From assembly GCA_950106755.1 (NCBI GenBank), contig OX467087.1:12094047-12158046 (forward strand): a stretch of 64,000 nucleotides of DNA, read 5' to 3'. This stretch comes from Climacium dendroides. Its lineage: Eukaryota > Streptophyta > Bryopsida > Hypnales > Climaciaceae. The translations under genes were made by a program, and so were the position numbers. This document shows positions 1 through 10,831 of this stretch, in pieces. Within the stretch, counting starts at the first letter, position 1. Every line of letters begins with the position of its first letter. The notes below the pieces were generated by a model. That model saw nothing but the letters and a program-made list of their open reading frames with translations. It ran no database searches and had not been told where the DNA came from.

Positions 1-1197
1 TCCTCTCCATCTATTCAATGGACCTTGGCATCTTGAAAGTAAAGAATTTTTATTTAAAAATTGTACAATCTATCAACAAAGGAAAGAATTTTCTTCCTAT
101 TTATTTTCTCTATGCATATTGCTAAGATAAAATATCCAACTATATACATCCTAAGAATTAAATTAAATTTTCTTTTGAGGCATGTGAATAGAGTTAAGCA
201 TTTTAAACTCATTAATTCCATCTTTGTCATCAAACCTAGCATACAAAGCCTTACACACAACCTCAATGTACGACTTTTGAAATGACAAGGCAACCTCTAA
301 ATTAGCCCCCCAAAGGTTCCAAGTCATTTGAAAGTTGTAAAATTTGGATCCCTTAAATTATGCCATATAAGTAATGAAGGTAATTAGATGGAGGTCCAAA
401 TCAAGGTATCATGTAAAAACTTGTACTAGGGTTGAATGTGTCTTCATTCAAATCACAAGAATTGACAAGTACAACCTAATTGAAGAAAATCTTGCCTTCA
501 CAATAGCCCCTATTATAGATGAAATGTCAATAAGTTAATTTGGAAGATTTTGAACAACTTAGACAATATGTGTAAAACAACTTAGACAATTTTAACTACT
601 AGAGGGTAGATCCATCATCTTAAAAGGGATGAGTATCACTCAAAAAGACTAATACTAACTCTAAAACATCGTATGATGTAGTTACAACCTACGATTTTAA
701 AAAAAAACAAATTTTATGATATCTTTTTAGGGATTTATAAACATCATTTAATTCATTCTAAAAGGATTGAAGGGATGTTCTTATTTTGAGGATTTTTAAA
801 CAGCCCTAACAAAGTATTTAGGATGGAATGACATGGTCAAATATGCTTTTAATACAAAACATATTCTTTAAAGCCTCAAGTATAGCCCATTTGGTTTCAT
901 AAGCTATACAATAAATAAAAATCATAAAAAGGGTTTACCTTTTTGAATTGGATAGCCACTCTTGTATACTTTCCTATCACCGCAGCTAGTCCATCAGACC
1001 AAAATCCAAGGCATTTCAATATGTCTAGACCCATAAATAAATATGTTTAGACCCAATAAAACAATAAAAAAAATGAACTTTGAATTCTTCTTTCCATTCA
1101 AATATCAACAATGAATGCAAATGCAAAAAGCAAATTGTAAACAAACTTGCCTCTAAGAATATAACCAAGGCAACAAGATGTCATGTAAAAAGTCCAT
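1..1197. other. AT-rich spacer, no gene seen
   Basis: No supported coding region. The short open frames on both strands near 54-293 overlap each other and have no recognisable domain. No terminal inverted repeats or tandem repeats stood out. Confidence 0.6.
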
Positions 1198-1518
1198 ATG
1201 GGGAATTTCATTAAAATGGCGATATTCCGTGTGTCATTTTCACAGTGTGCCGTTCCCATAGTTCAGATCGGGCGGTTTGAAATTTATTAGTGTCCTAAAT
1301 TTGTGAACTCTATACCACTATTAAATGTATTAAATTTAGGAAAGATGTAGATTTCAGACCAATCAGTTTTAAAAATCTACATATTTCCTAGATTTCAAAT
1401 ATCTAATAATGATATAGATTTCAAAAATCTAGGATGCTAGTAGAGTTCAAATTGCCCAGTCTGAACTGTGAGAATGCCAAAGTCACAGAATAATCGCCAT
1501 TTTAATGAAATTCCCCAT
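1198..1518. mobile_element. MITE with GGGGAATTTCATTAAAATGG inverted ends (family M, copy 1)
   Basis: The left end reads ATGGGGAATTTCATTAAAA and the right end is its reverse complement, ending TTTTAATGAAATTCCCCAT; the terminal repeat runs about 26 bp. The interior has further palindromic pieces (TTCAGACC / GTCTGAAC). A diverged second copy with the same ends lies at 55976-56262. No coding capacity. The superfamily is not clear because no target duplication could be fixed. Confidence 0.85.
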
Positions 1519-4416
1519 CCATGAACTCATCAATCCAAAATATTTGGAGTTCCTCACCCTTTCCAATACTTGTCTTTGAATTACATTGGAAATACTTAAT
1601 ACCATGTCCACATATGCTTTCTCATCATGATACAATATTGAAGTATTGGTGCAATACAAGATAGAAAAAGATTGCAAAATTTTGGATATTTATGGAAATG
1701 CACATTTTTTGCCCATAGTGTAGGCAACCCTAAAAGAAGACATGAAAACTTCATCACAACTACAATTTGTAGTTGCAACAATCCATTTCAAAGATTTTTG
1801 ACCACCACATACTATACATCTTGCCTATGAAAATTTCCTAATGTTTTTGCATAGTCTTGCAAGGCTGACTCTATAACATTCATAGACCCCTCGTTAGCAT
1901 ACACATGTTTTCCACCTCCTTTTTTGAAAATCTTATAGAAAATCTTCAATCAATTCCCTCTTAAAATCAACCTAATCAAATTGAACATCTTTCCATTCCA
2001 AATTGGTCTTTTGAATGTCATTAAGTGGAGTGGAAAGATGTAGGTGGGGTGTAGAAGAAGTACTAAGTGTAGCAATTTATAAGCCTACATTGTCTCTATT
2101 AATTCTAACTCTAAAGAACATATCACATATAGATCTCTAACATCTTGCCATTTAAAATACACACACAAGCACCAAACTAAAAATGAGAAGAGGGGGAAGT
2201 CTTCTTAGTTTGTGGGCTTGGAAGAAAGATGCCTCTCCCAAAAGGCAACAATGACAATGAATAGGTTAGCAAGAGCAAGCAAGGTGCAACACTATAGTAG
2301 CATAGGGTAGACAATAAGAAACTTGAATTGTTGGACGACAAAGTAGGAGTAATGCAATAACAAAGAGTTGGTACAAGTAGCAAAGACACAAAGGAGGTAA
2401 AAGCATAGTGACAAGGAAGTGGCAATGCACAACAATTAAGCAAGAACATTGGAGCAACAACTAGTGAGAGTGTTGGAGCTATGGTGAGCAAAAATAGCAT
2501 GCCACTAGCAAGTGAATGAGTAGAAATATGATCCCAAGTGCCCAACATTAGGTTTGTACAAACACATATGATGGAACAAGGAGTGCCACCATGACTAATC
2601 CTAAAGCAATACCCACCTTGCCTTTTCCAAATCTTTCAATGGTCAACCCTAAAGCAATATCTATTTTATTCAAGAATATACCCGCCTCCATCAACCTAGA
2701 TATTAGCTTTCAATTTAAAATGGTAAGCACCTAAAATCTGACAATCACTTTTTGACTACCCACAAGACCCTACAAAAAAATTCTATACAACAATGAAAAC
2801 CATGTTGAATTGCTTATTTAGTTGATTTTAGATATAATTACATTTGTTGGCAAATACCTTTGCAAAAGGACGAGCAAGAGGAGAATTAGAATTATTGGCA
2901 AATAATTTTTTGGAGGAAGCTCATATAATAACACCCCTTTGAAAAGTAGGGGTGGTAAGTTTTCAACTTTTAGAAAATTATTTTTTTACATTGGACATGA
3001 AAATTTGGTTTCTTTTTAAAAAAAAACAAATGCAAAGCTACTTTTAAAATGTAGTTTTTCCTACTTATAGAAGAGTGAAAGCATCGTAATACTTGGCGAA
3101 AGCAATTTCAACTTTGAAAAACTTTGGAAAACTTTTAACTTCACTTATGCTTCCACCATATCATAGAAGTTTGCCTTGAAAAGTGCAAACATCTTGTTGA
3201 GGAGACCTTCTTTGGGAGGTTTAGTTGACCCTTCAAAGCATCTCTAACAATGATTTTTTCCTTAGTGGTATACAATATGCATTATACAATGCAAGTAGCT
3301 AAAACCAATCATCCAATTGTATTCATTCATCCATCATTTAGATACACTCGTCCATAATATTACATAAATTTAGTAATCTTCATCAAAAAAATTGGTAAAC
3401 TTTACATTTTTCATAGATGTCTTTGTCCACTTCATTGAATTATTTCTCTTTTTTCTTAGTAAAAAGATAGTCATCCTTCCAACCATGAAAGATTTTAGCA
3501 AAAATTTGTTAAGAAAAAATCACAAAAGATTCTTTGCTATTTCATTAAAAATTTATCTAAGCAAAACATTGTATTTAAGATTTGAACAATGGATCACTTT
3601 TGAGCCCCACTTGTGCAACTCACTAATTTAATTTCCGACCAATGTCAAGTCTCTTAAAATGAAAAAACAATAAGTGTCATTTCATCTCCAAAACACCAAA
3701 ATGGACTTTAAAGATGGACCCTTCAAGATGCTATAAGAGTCATGGCATCAATTGAATGGATTATGAATGACTTATAGAGTTTATTCTAGAAGCTACAAGA
3801 AATGGATGAAATGCATCCACATATATTGGAAAATAATGTGTATCTATTCTTCCAGCAATATGACTAGTGAGGTCACTTGTTGCTTCATGAGGTTAGTGCA
3901 AGGATCTTTATGGGGATAGGTAGAAAAGGAAAACTTGTCAAAATCAAGCCAAAATGGGAGGCCCCATTATCATCATCATCATTATAGTTACATTTAAAGA
4001 CATAAAATGAATTATTATTTTAAACTTCTAATGCCCAAGTTGGAAAATAAAAGGCCACTAACTTTCAAAATATGATTCTAAATTATACCTTGAAGGATCA
4101 TGTGTTCTAATTTTAAATAATCCATGAATAGAATATGTCTCCAATGAACATAATCTTGAGTTTTTCATCACTCTTATTGTTGTAGTTCTTGTATTAATTC
4201 TCTATCATTTGCAAGGTGTAGATATTCAAGTTTCTACTTTTTAAATATTATATATTACATAAGTATAAGGATCATACTACAAAGTAAGTTTGTTTTATGT
4301 CTAATCTTTTATTTGAATTTGAATTTTTATTAATGCAAAAAATCATATTAGTAGAGGTAGAATTATTTTGAGTTCAAACTACAATAAGTAACTTGGTAGA
4401 AAGATTGGTTGCCATT
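1519..4416. other. AT-rich spacer, no gene seen
   Basis: No protein with recognisable features. An open frame of 123 codons on the minus strand (2177-2548) is low-complexity Leu/Cys/Ser sequence with no domain and is not accepted as a gene. No clear mobile-element ends were found. Confidence 0.5.
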
Positions 4417-4578
4417 CACTACTAGAAAATTCAGATTTTTTGTTCATTTGGACGTGTTGATCATCAACACTTTTTTGTTGGTTTGCATAGAAATCTATTG
4501 ATTTGGATAAAAATCAACAAAAAAGTGTTGATGATCAACACATCCAAATCAACAAAAAATTTGAATTTTCTTGTAGTG
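4417..4578. mobile_element. CACTA-type MITE, TSD ATT
   Basis: Foldback of 162 bp. It begins CACTACTAGAAAATTC and ends GAATTTTCTTGTAGTG. ATT directly precedes it (4414-4416) and directly follows it (4579-4581), giving the 3-bp target duplication expected of the CACTA superfamily. The interior is almost wholly palindromic around TGTTGATCATCAACA. Confidence 0.9.
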
Positions 4579-5109
4579 ATTGTGATTACATATAATTGCT
4601 TTGTTCCACTCGAACATGACTTTATTAAAAATTAAAAATGTTGAAGTTTAACACCATCTAATATATAATTATGGATGACAAAACCCAGTAATGAAAACAT
4701 AGTTTATAGAGACGATGGACATGACTACTAAAAAAATCCTTCAATTTTTCTAATTGATCACGTTGGTCTTTCCATAGGTAATTTTCCTAATCATTTCCTA
4801 GATTTTCACAAGTGATTAACTTTATATCCATTGGAACCACACATTGAATACCCACAACACATGCTTTGTGATCTATGTATCACCATTTGATAAGGTAGGT
4901 ACCACCAAGTGCACCACTAAACCCCAAACCACCAACCATTGTCACTTAGTCTATGTACATCTCCAAAATCAATATATACCTACATGGAAGAACAAATTGT
5001 ATCTCTATCTAAAAAACTTTGATTCTTCATAACTTTTACATACATTACAAATATGTATTATAGCTACATGCCATTCAAGCTTTTGAAAGTACTATTTAAA
5101 TTAGAAGCA

Positions 5110-5830
5110 CTAGTTGTCATCCACGTCCAATACCCAACTAATAAGGCGTGCTATTTCGAACCTTAGGTTGGAACTCAAACTTTTGGAATGGTTATTTTTT
5201 GCCCTTTCCAAGGTTGGGACTAATAAAGTCATGACACATGTCCTAAAGTAGTGAGCAAGAAAGTAGGAAGTAGTGAGTGAAAAAATAGTTCTTCAATGAT
5301 CAAAATTAGAATACTCTAAGCATTGATTATGGGTCAACAATACTTTTGGCTCCTGAAATTCGAAGTAACATCAATTTTGGGAAAAAAATTCTGAAAATTA
5401 AGCATCCCCATATCATCCTACATCATCCTACATGCACTACAAAAAAATAAAGATATAAATGACTTGTCCACAATGACTATAGTAGTCATTTCTTGTTCAC
5501 GATGATTGTAGTAGTCATTTCTTGTTCACGATGACTGTAGTAGTCATTTCTTGTTCACAATGATAGATTGTAGTAGTCATTTCTTGTCCACAATGACTAT
5601 AGTAGTCATTTCTTGTTCACAATGACTACAAAACAATCATTTTGTAGTCATTGTTGTGTTTGAAGTCATCGTGGACAAGTCATTTATACCCTTGTTTTTT
5701 TGTAGTGATAGGAAAAAATTTCACTACTTCATACTCCTCACCATCTGCTCCAAAATTCCTTAAATGATGATCCACTACTTGAAAGGCATGTCAGCAAACT
5801 TGGGAAAAAATTGTAAGAAAGTTGAGCACT
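5110..5830. repeat. Dispersed repeat B, copy interrupted by a CACTA MITE
   Basis: The stretch 5190-5430 aligns by eye with 43025-43240 (shared phrases such as GGACTAATAAAGTCATGAC versus GAACTAATAAAATCATAAC, and AGTTCTTCAATGATCAAAAT versus AGTTCTTGAATGATCAAAAT). After the MITE at 5435-5707 the similarity resumes at ATCTGCTCCAAAATTCCTTAA against ATCTGCTACAATATTCCTTAA. Outer limits are approximate. Confidence 0.6.
5435..5707. mobile_element. CACTA-like MITE carrying an internal 32-bp tandem array
   Basis: Starts CACTACAAAAAAA and ends TTTTTTTGTAGTG. The ends are followed inward by the palindromic pair ATAAATGACTTGTCCAC / GTGGACAAGTCATTTAT. Between them lie five imperfect ~32-bp tandem units built on TAGTAGTCATTTCTTGTTCAC. 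The flanks are ATG and ATA, so the target duplication is imperfect. It sits inside repeat B. Confidence 0.8.
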
Positions 5831-5965
5831 GAACTTGTGCACATAGTATTTTCTTATATTCTCTTCAGACTTGAATTAGGATATCAAAATAGATTAGCTT
5901 GGAAATGAAAAAGTTGACAAATTTTAAGAATTTTTTTTAGAAAACAAAGGTTGACAAACTCACAA

Positions 5966-6402
5966 TATTAACGCTGAAGCGCTCCAACACCCATTTTTTG
6001 GACGATGAACAGGTTCCTGTTTTGTCTCATTCCTGCTTGGATGAAAGTCATCCTAATCTTGGATGATATTTGATCAAGTTCTTGTCTTATCTAATGGTTG
6101 GATTTGGTGTGAAGAGAACCTCATTTCAAATCCATTCCAACAAGTTTTACTCAAAAAATGATAATATTTTGCTTGTAATTGAATTTAGAAGGAATTTTGA
6201 AATTTCCCTTTCCAAATTTTTAGAAAATTATTGGTGATAGCATTGGTGAATCTAACCATATGGATGGAATGTAAAACTCAAAATCTACAACTTTTCTTTG
6301 TATATCACTTCCAAAATATTCTTCCAAATTGTACTCTATGATGGGTTTTTTTCCAAATCATCAATTTCGGAGAAGACTCCGGACGTTTAGGGGTTAAAAC
6401 TA
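5966..6402. mobile_element. Possible TTAA-ended element
   Basis: The right end reads ...ACGTTTAGGGGTTAA like the piggyBac-like group elsewhere in the window. A poorly matching partner, TTAACGCTGAAGCGCTCC, is at 5967. Only about 13 of 17 end bases agree, so the left boundary is doubtful. Confidence 0.3.
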
Positions 6403-8060
6403 GTCGAAGCAATTAATTTGAAGACTTTGGACCAAAGTAAATTGTCAAATGTATAGGGCAGGGTTGTCGGCACTTCTCTATTAAATATTTACTTATTTTT
6501 CCAAAAAACAAGGTTTTAGAAAATGTTAAAAATATAATTTTTTGCCAATATTTGTCTTCACTAGAAATTGTTTGTTTTTCAAAAAATGATTTCCCTAAAA
6601 TTTTGGCATCTATTTTAAAAATTATTTCCCACCAACCTTGCCCTACAACTACGGTATCCAACCAACAATTGGAACACTTTGATATTGTCCCTGGCAATGA
6701 AATTCTGTTTCATTTATGTGAAGTTAAAAAACAAAAACAAAAATAAAAAACGATTTCAAATTGCAAAATAATATTCCTTGAATTGAGATGACTCACAACC
6801 AAATAGCCAATTCTCATAGCCAAATAGCCAAATTTGTAATGCAATGGTTCTTTCCATTTTAAATTGAAAAAAAAAAATAGCTTTGTTTTGTCTAGCCTTT
6901 GGCTTGGTTGTTGTTTATTTGACATACTTGCAATGGAATCCTATTGTTTTAAAAATTTATTAATATAAATACAAATACAAATAACCAATTCTCTCACTCA
7001 AATGAATCAACCATCTTCCTTGATTCTTCAATGTCCAGCAAGGCTTTTTTTGGCTTTTTGGTGCTAGATTGCACTAGAAAAAATAACTTGGCTAAAAATT
7101 GTCAAAAAACTTGGATGTAGTTGCCAAAATACTTTGAATTAAAAAATCATATTGGATGAAACCCAAATTATAGACATCTGATGTGTGTTAATGTGATATT
7201 TTTCATATATATATGGATGAATGTTGAATTTTGGAGCACCGTTATAACATTTTATATTGACACTTTGACACTTCTTAAAAAATGACAAAAAAAACCCCGA
7301 AAAAACTTGGTGTCCAGCCTTTGTGCCTTGGCTGTCTGTCATGTACAGTACTTGGTTTCCTTTTTTTAATGCAGTGGTTTTTCCCCTTTGTTAAAAATAA
7401 AATAAAATAATCTTCCCAGATTAGAAGGTTCTGTGCTTAGTATTTATTTGCTTCGTGACAACGTTTCCTGAACTGAATTCATGCAGTAATTTGGGATCAC
7501 TTGTTGACTACCGGTAAATTCAAAGCTCATTCTTTTTCTAATTTAACTCAGCATCCCCCATATCCTTGCATCCCTTGATTTGAGTTTATTGCATTGACCA
7601 GATTACCTTAAACCTTGACCTCAAAAATCAAACACTTATGGTTTGACCGTGCTTCTTCAGTACTGTACCTTGTGAGGACTTCTTTTTGCCTGTCACCTCG
7701 TAGAGTCACCACAGGGATCTTTTTAGAGCAATGCCTTTTGTTTGAGGAAATCATTTTGAAGGAATTGTAAGTTATGTGCTCGCCATTTCATTTGTTTAAA
7801 AAAAGAAATTTAAAAAAAAGGGTTATGTGCTTGCCTCCTCGACTGAATGAATCTCTTCATTTGCAATTTTGTATTTTCAGAAGCACAGAAAAGTAATTGC
7901 TTTTGAGAAAACGGAAAAAACTGACCAATTTCTTTATTTTGGGTAAGAACACCAAAAGTGAAAAAATTTAATGCTACAATAGTCATCCCTAAAACCAAGA
8001 GCCCTTCGGCACATTCATGTCGAAACCTGTGCCGCAAACTCATGTGAGCCCTACGCAAAT
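6403..8060. other. AT-rich spacer with a dispersed-repeat fragment
   Basis: No gene seen. The stretch 7155-7290 resembles 24895-25000 (shared AATGTGATATTTTTCAT-like and GGATGAATGTTGAATTTTGG-like phrases), so it is a copy of an unnamed dispersed repeat. The rest looks unique. Confidence 0.5.
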
Positions 8061-9533
8061 ATTAACGCAAATCGCCTCCCGCTAATCCTACTTAACGCAG
8101 CAGTCCCCAGTCTGCACACCCCTGGGACTCCGTGCCTTCACTGCACCTGAGAAAAACTCCCAAGCGTGTATGCCGCGACAAGTGCCACCCTCCCAGGCTG
8201 AATCCCTTTGCTTAACCTCTAATCTGCCACCTCAAATCGTGATAACGTACAGAAAGCCTCGGTCAAATGCCCGAAATCTTATGCAAAGAAGCTCCAGATA
8301 GATGCTAATTCCAAAGCATTACATGCTGTGAGCTTGCTCTTCCCGCGTGCTTGCTTTGACCGCGCTAGCTTGAAACTCCCTCAGTTTGAGGCCTTGACCG
8401 TGGATCTATGCATCCACCGCCATAGCGCCATGTGCAGGAAATCCGCAGAGGTCACGGTGGTTTTTGCAGCAGCAGTAGCCAGCACCAGTGGTGATGAGTA
8501 TTTCGCTTAGCGTGGCAGTACTGGAACTGGTACTACTCAGTGCAAGGCTTGCTTCACTTGCCTCCCCATGTGCAAGGCTCCAGTTGCACCAGCTCATCAT
8601 CACACCCATACTGACTACCTTTGTTCGTTAGCTCTGGTCCTTGTTCGCAAGCGTGTACCGGAAGAAGCCAAAAAGGTTCCAATGCATCCAGATTGCGATC
8701 AAGTTCCTGTCTCTTGAAAGTTGATCTTTCTGTAAAGCAAGCATTCCGTTGCGTTACTGTTGAACTCCATGGTGGCAGTGACGACGGGAGAGGGAGATAG
8801 TGTTTTTTTTCTTCTGTTTTCTAGACCCAGATGTCATCTTCGTTGTTGACTGAATTGGTTGATGAGAACTATCTAGGTGGGCTCGGTCATGGTGTACATT
8901 ACACTCGTGTGTTGCTGCCACTGGTACGGTGGGGGTTACCATTTTAGGATAGAATACGAAGGTTGCTAGCTCGCTTGCACATGGCGCCATGCCGGAATGG
9001 TGAACGATGGTGTAAGTGCTTGGGAAAAGATTGAGAATCAGTGGCAGGGTTGGGTTTGTTAAGATCAGAGCGGATAGATAGTTGCAGGATTTGTGATTGT
9101 GGAGGGGGACAGACAGATATCAGCCATGACGAGGATGGGGCTATGGAGCTTCGCTTGTTTACTACCCGCGGAGACGTTAGACCATGGCCACCGGGATGCA
9201 TGGACGGAAGATGAGATGGACCAGATGCCGGGCACTTCCTACGACAATGTCGAAGCTAATAGCAATTTTGCATACACGGAGAGTGGCAGGAAAGGGAAGG
9301 GCGACTATGAAGGTGCGAGAGGGAGAGAGCGAGCTTCGGTGAACTGCTCCAGTGGCGGGGCTCACATGCTCGCGTGCTTTCGAGCTGGCGCCATTAATCT
9401 GGTCCGCGCTCGTCTATTCCTCTTGCTGTTGTTTTGCACATGTTTGCACTTGGAAGTTGTGTTTAGGGAGTTGAAAGGTAAATTGGTGTGCACGTTGTGA
9501 CGGACGGTGGCTGTACAGATTGTGCATCCGGCT
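8061..9533. other. GC-richer region upstream of the 9.5-kb gene
   Basis: Base composition rises clearly against the AT-rich flank. Several open frames occur on both strands (up to 135 codons) but none has a recognisable domain, and they overlap one another as expected of GC-rich non-coding DNA. A promoter plus long 5' leader for the gene starting at 9534 is the simplest reading. An in-frame TGA at 9498-9500 closes that gene's frame upstream. Confidence 0.45.
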
Positions 9534-10831
9534 ATGGTGACCGTGACAGGGTCGCAGAGACAAGGCGCATCGGCTGTGCAACCGGTGAACTCGCTGCCAC
9601 GCACGGCGTTCCTGGACGGAGCGGTTGGCGACCATGATAGCGACGATGACCCCACGTCGCCGGTGGTCACTTGCATTGGACAGGTACTTACAATCGATTG
9701 CTTCTGCTTTGGTCTTGACACGCATCTAGACCGGCATCAATCTCTTGCAAATCGCTCAAAACAGAACCAATTAAAGCTTGTACTGTGCCATCAAGGAACA
9801 CTTTGCCGTGTTTCCCCTGTTCATGGCGTTTTGCCCATAAATTCTGAGAAGCGAATCGCTAGTTTGCACTGTAGCAGTGGACCCGAATGAGGAACCTAGC
9901 ATATTCTAAGTTTTGTCCACAGCAAAATCCCACATCAGGGGAACTTTCAGTTACCCTCTGATCTCAGTTTCGGGTGCTTTTGGAACATGCTCATAATTTC
10001 GAACCCAATGGAGTAAAGCGAGTAGAGTTTGCCGTAGGTCTTGAAAAGCAGTGCAGGCTGTCCCGTTTAGGGTCTAATAATTCTCATACAAAATAGGGTT
10101 GATCTCATTGACCTCTACTTTCTTTGTAGAAACACTAGGGTTCCTCAACATCTTACAGAAAGGATTTTTCCAGCTTCCATATCCTCTTGACCTTTACCAA
10201 ATCCATTGCGTTAACTAACACTCTGATAGCTCTGACCCAAATTGCTAGCCAAAAGAGAAACTGACATGAGCACTCATCCATACCCGTGTCGCAGGTGAAG
10301 AAGGACAAGCTCCGAACTCCCCCCAAAACTCCCCCTAAAACTCCTCCCAAAACTCCCCCTAAAACTCCGCCTAAAACCCCACCCAAAACCCCCGACCTCC
10401 GCTCCCTGAAATCCAAGCGCGACAAGCTAGCCCCCGAGTCCTCCTCCCCACGCCCTTCCAAGTGGCGACAGATTCTGGGCGCCCGAGGCACCGTGAACCC
10501 CAGCAGCCAACCAGCTCCCCCACCACGCAACGACAGCGAGTTTCACGTCGACCTCAACAGATTCAGCTCCAGCACAACTTCAGCTCCCCCAGCGAAAGCC
10601 GAGCACACGGGCACCATCCTGGCCAAGTCGCTTCTAATGCTGCAGCTGGAGTGTGAGGCTCGTGAAGAGGAGGAAGAAGATGATGCTGATTCCAGAGCTT
10701 GCCAAACCAAGACGCACAAACGACCGCCGGTGGCCATGGCGAATGCGAGAACTAGTGCCAGTGAAGAAGTGTTGCTGTGGAAGCGACGGAGCGGGGCCAA
10801 GCCTTTGACGCTCGACTTGAAGAGACGCTAG
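9534..10831 (+). CDS. Plant-specific proline-rich basic protein, syringolide-induced 14-1-1-like, two exons
   Basis: Inferred as exon 1 9534-9683, intron 9684-10294, exon 2 10295-10831; 228 residues. The start ATG has a purine-rich context (GCTATGGTG) and follows an in-frame TGA at 9498. The donor CAG|GTACTT and the acceptor GTCGCAG|GTG join in phase 0. The joined protein reads DDDPTSPVVTCIGQ-VKKDK, and I recognise PTSPxVTCIGQV as the signature of a plant family that includes soybean syringolide-induced protein 14-1-1, of unknown biochemical role. Residues ~57-81 hold a tandem TPPK repeat. Then follow a basic Ser/Pro stretch, SLLMLQLECEA with a Glu/Asp run, and a C-terminal VLLWKRRSGAKPLTLDLK segment typical of the family. 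No signal peptide or membrane segment is seen. TPPK fits the CDK consensus T-P-x-K, but phosphorylation is inference. The family call is moderately sure and the exon structure fairly sure. Confidence 0.72.
10316..10392 (+). repeat. 12-bp coding tandem repeat (TPPK units)
   Basis: About six consecutive ACTCCCCCCAAA-like units encode tandem Thr-Pro-Pro-Lys within exon 2. Units differ mainly at third positions (CCC/CCT/CCG), so the protein repeat is retained while the DNA has drifted. Confidence 0.9.

Noticed and set aside
2177..2548. 123-codon minus-strand frame rich in Leu, Cys and Ser
   Set aside because: Low complexity, no domain, surrounded by repeats, and another frame on the same strand is open over most of it.
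9093..9500. 135-codon plus-strand frame just upstream of the 9.5-kb gene
   Set aside because: GC-rich DNA with four overlapping frames on both strands; no family signature and no splice link in phase with the downstream exons.
10153..10530. Minus-strand frame with GGVL repeats
   Set aside because: Antisense shadow of the TPPK repeat.
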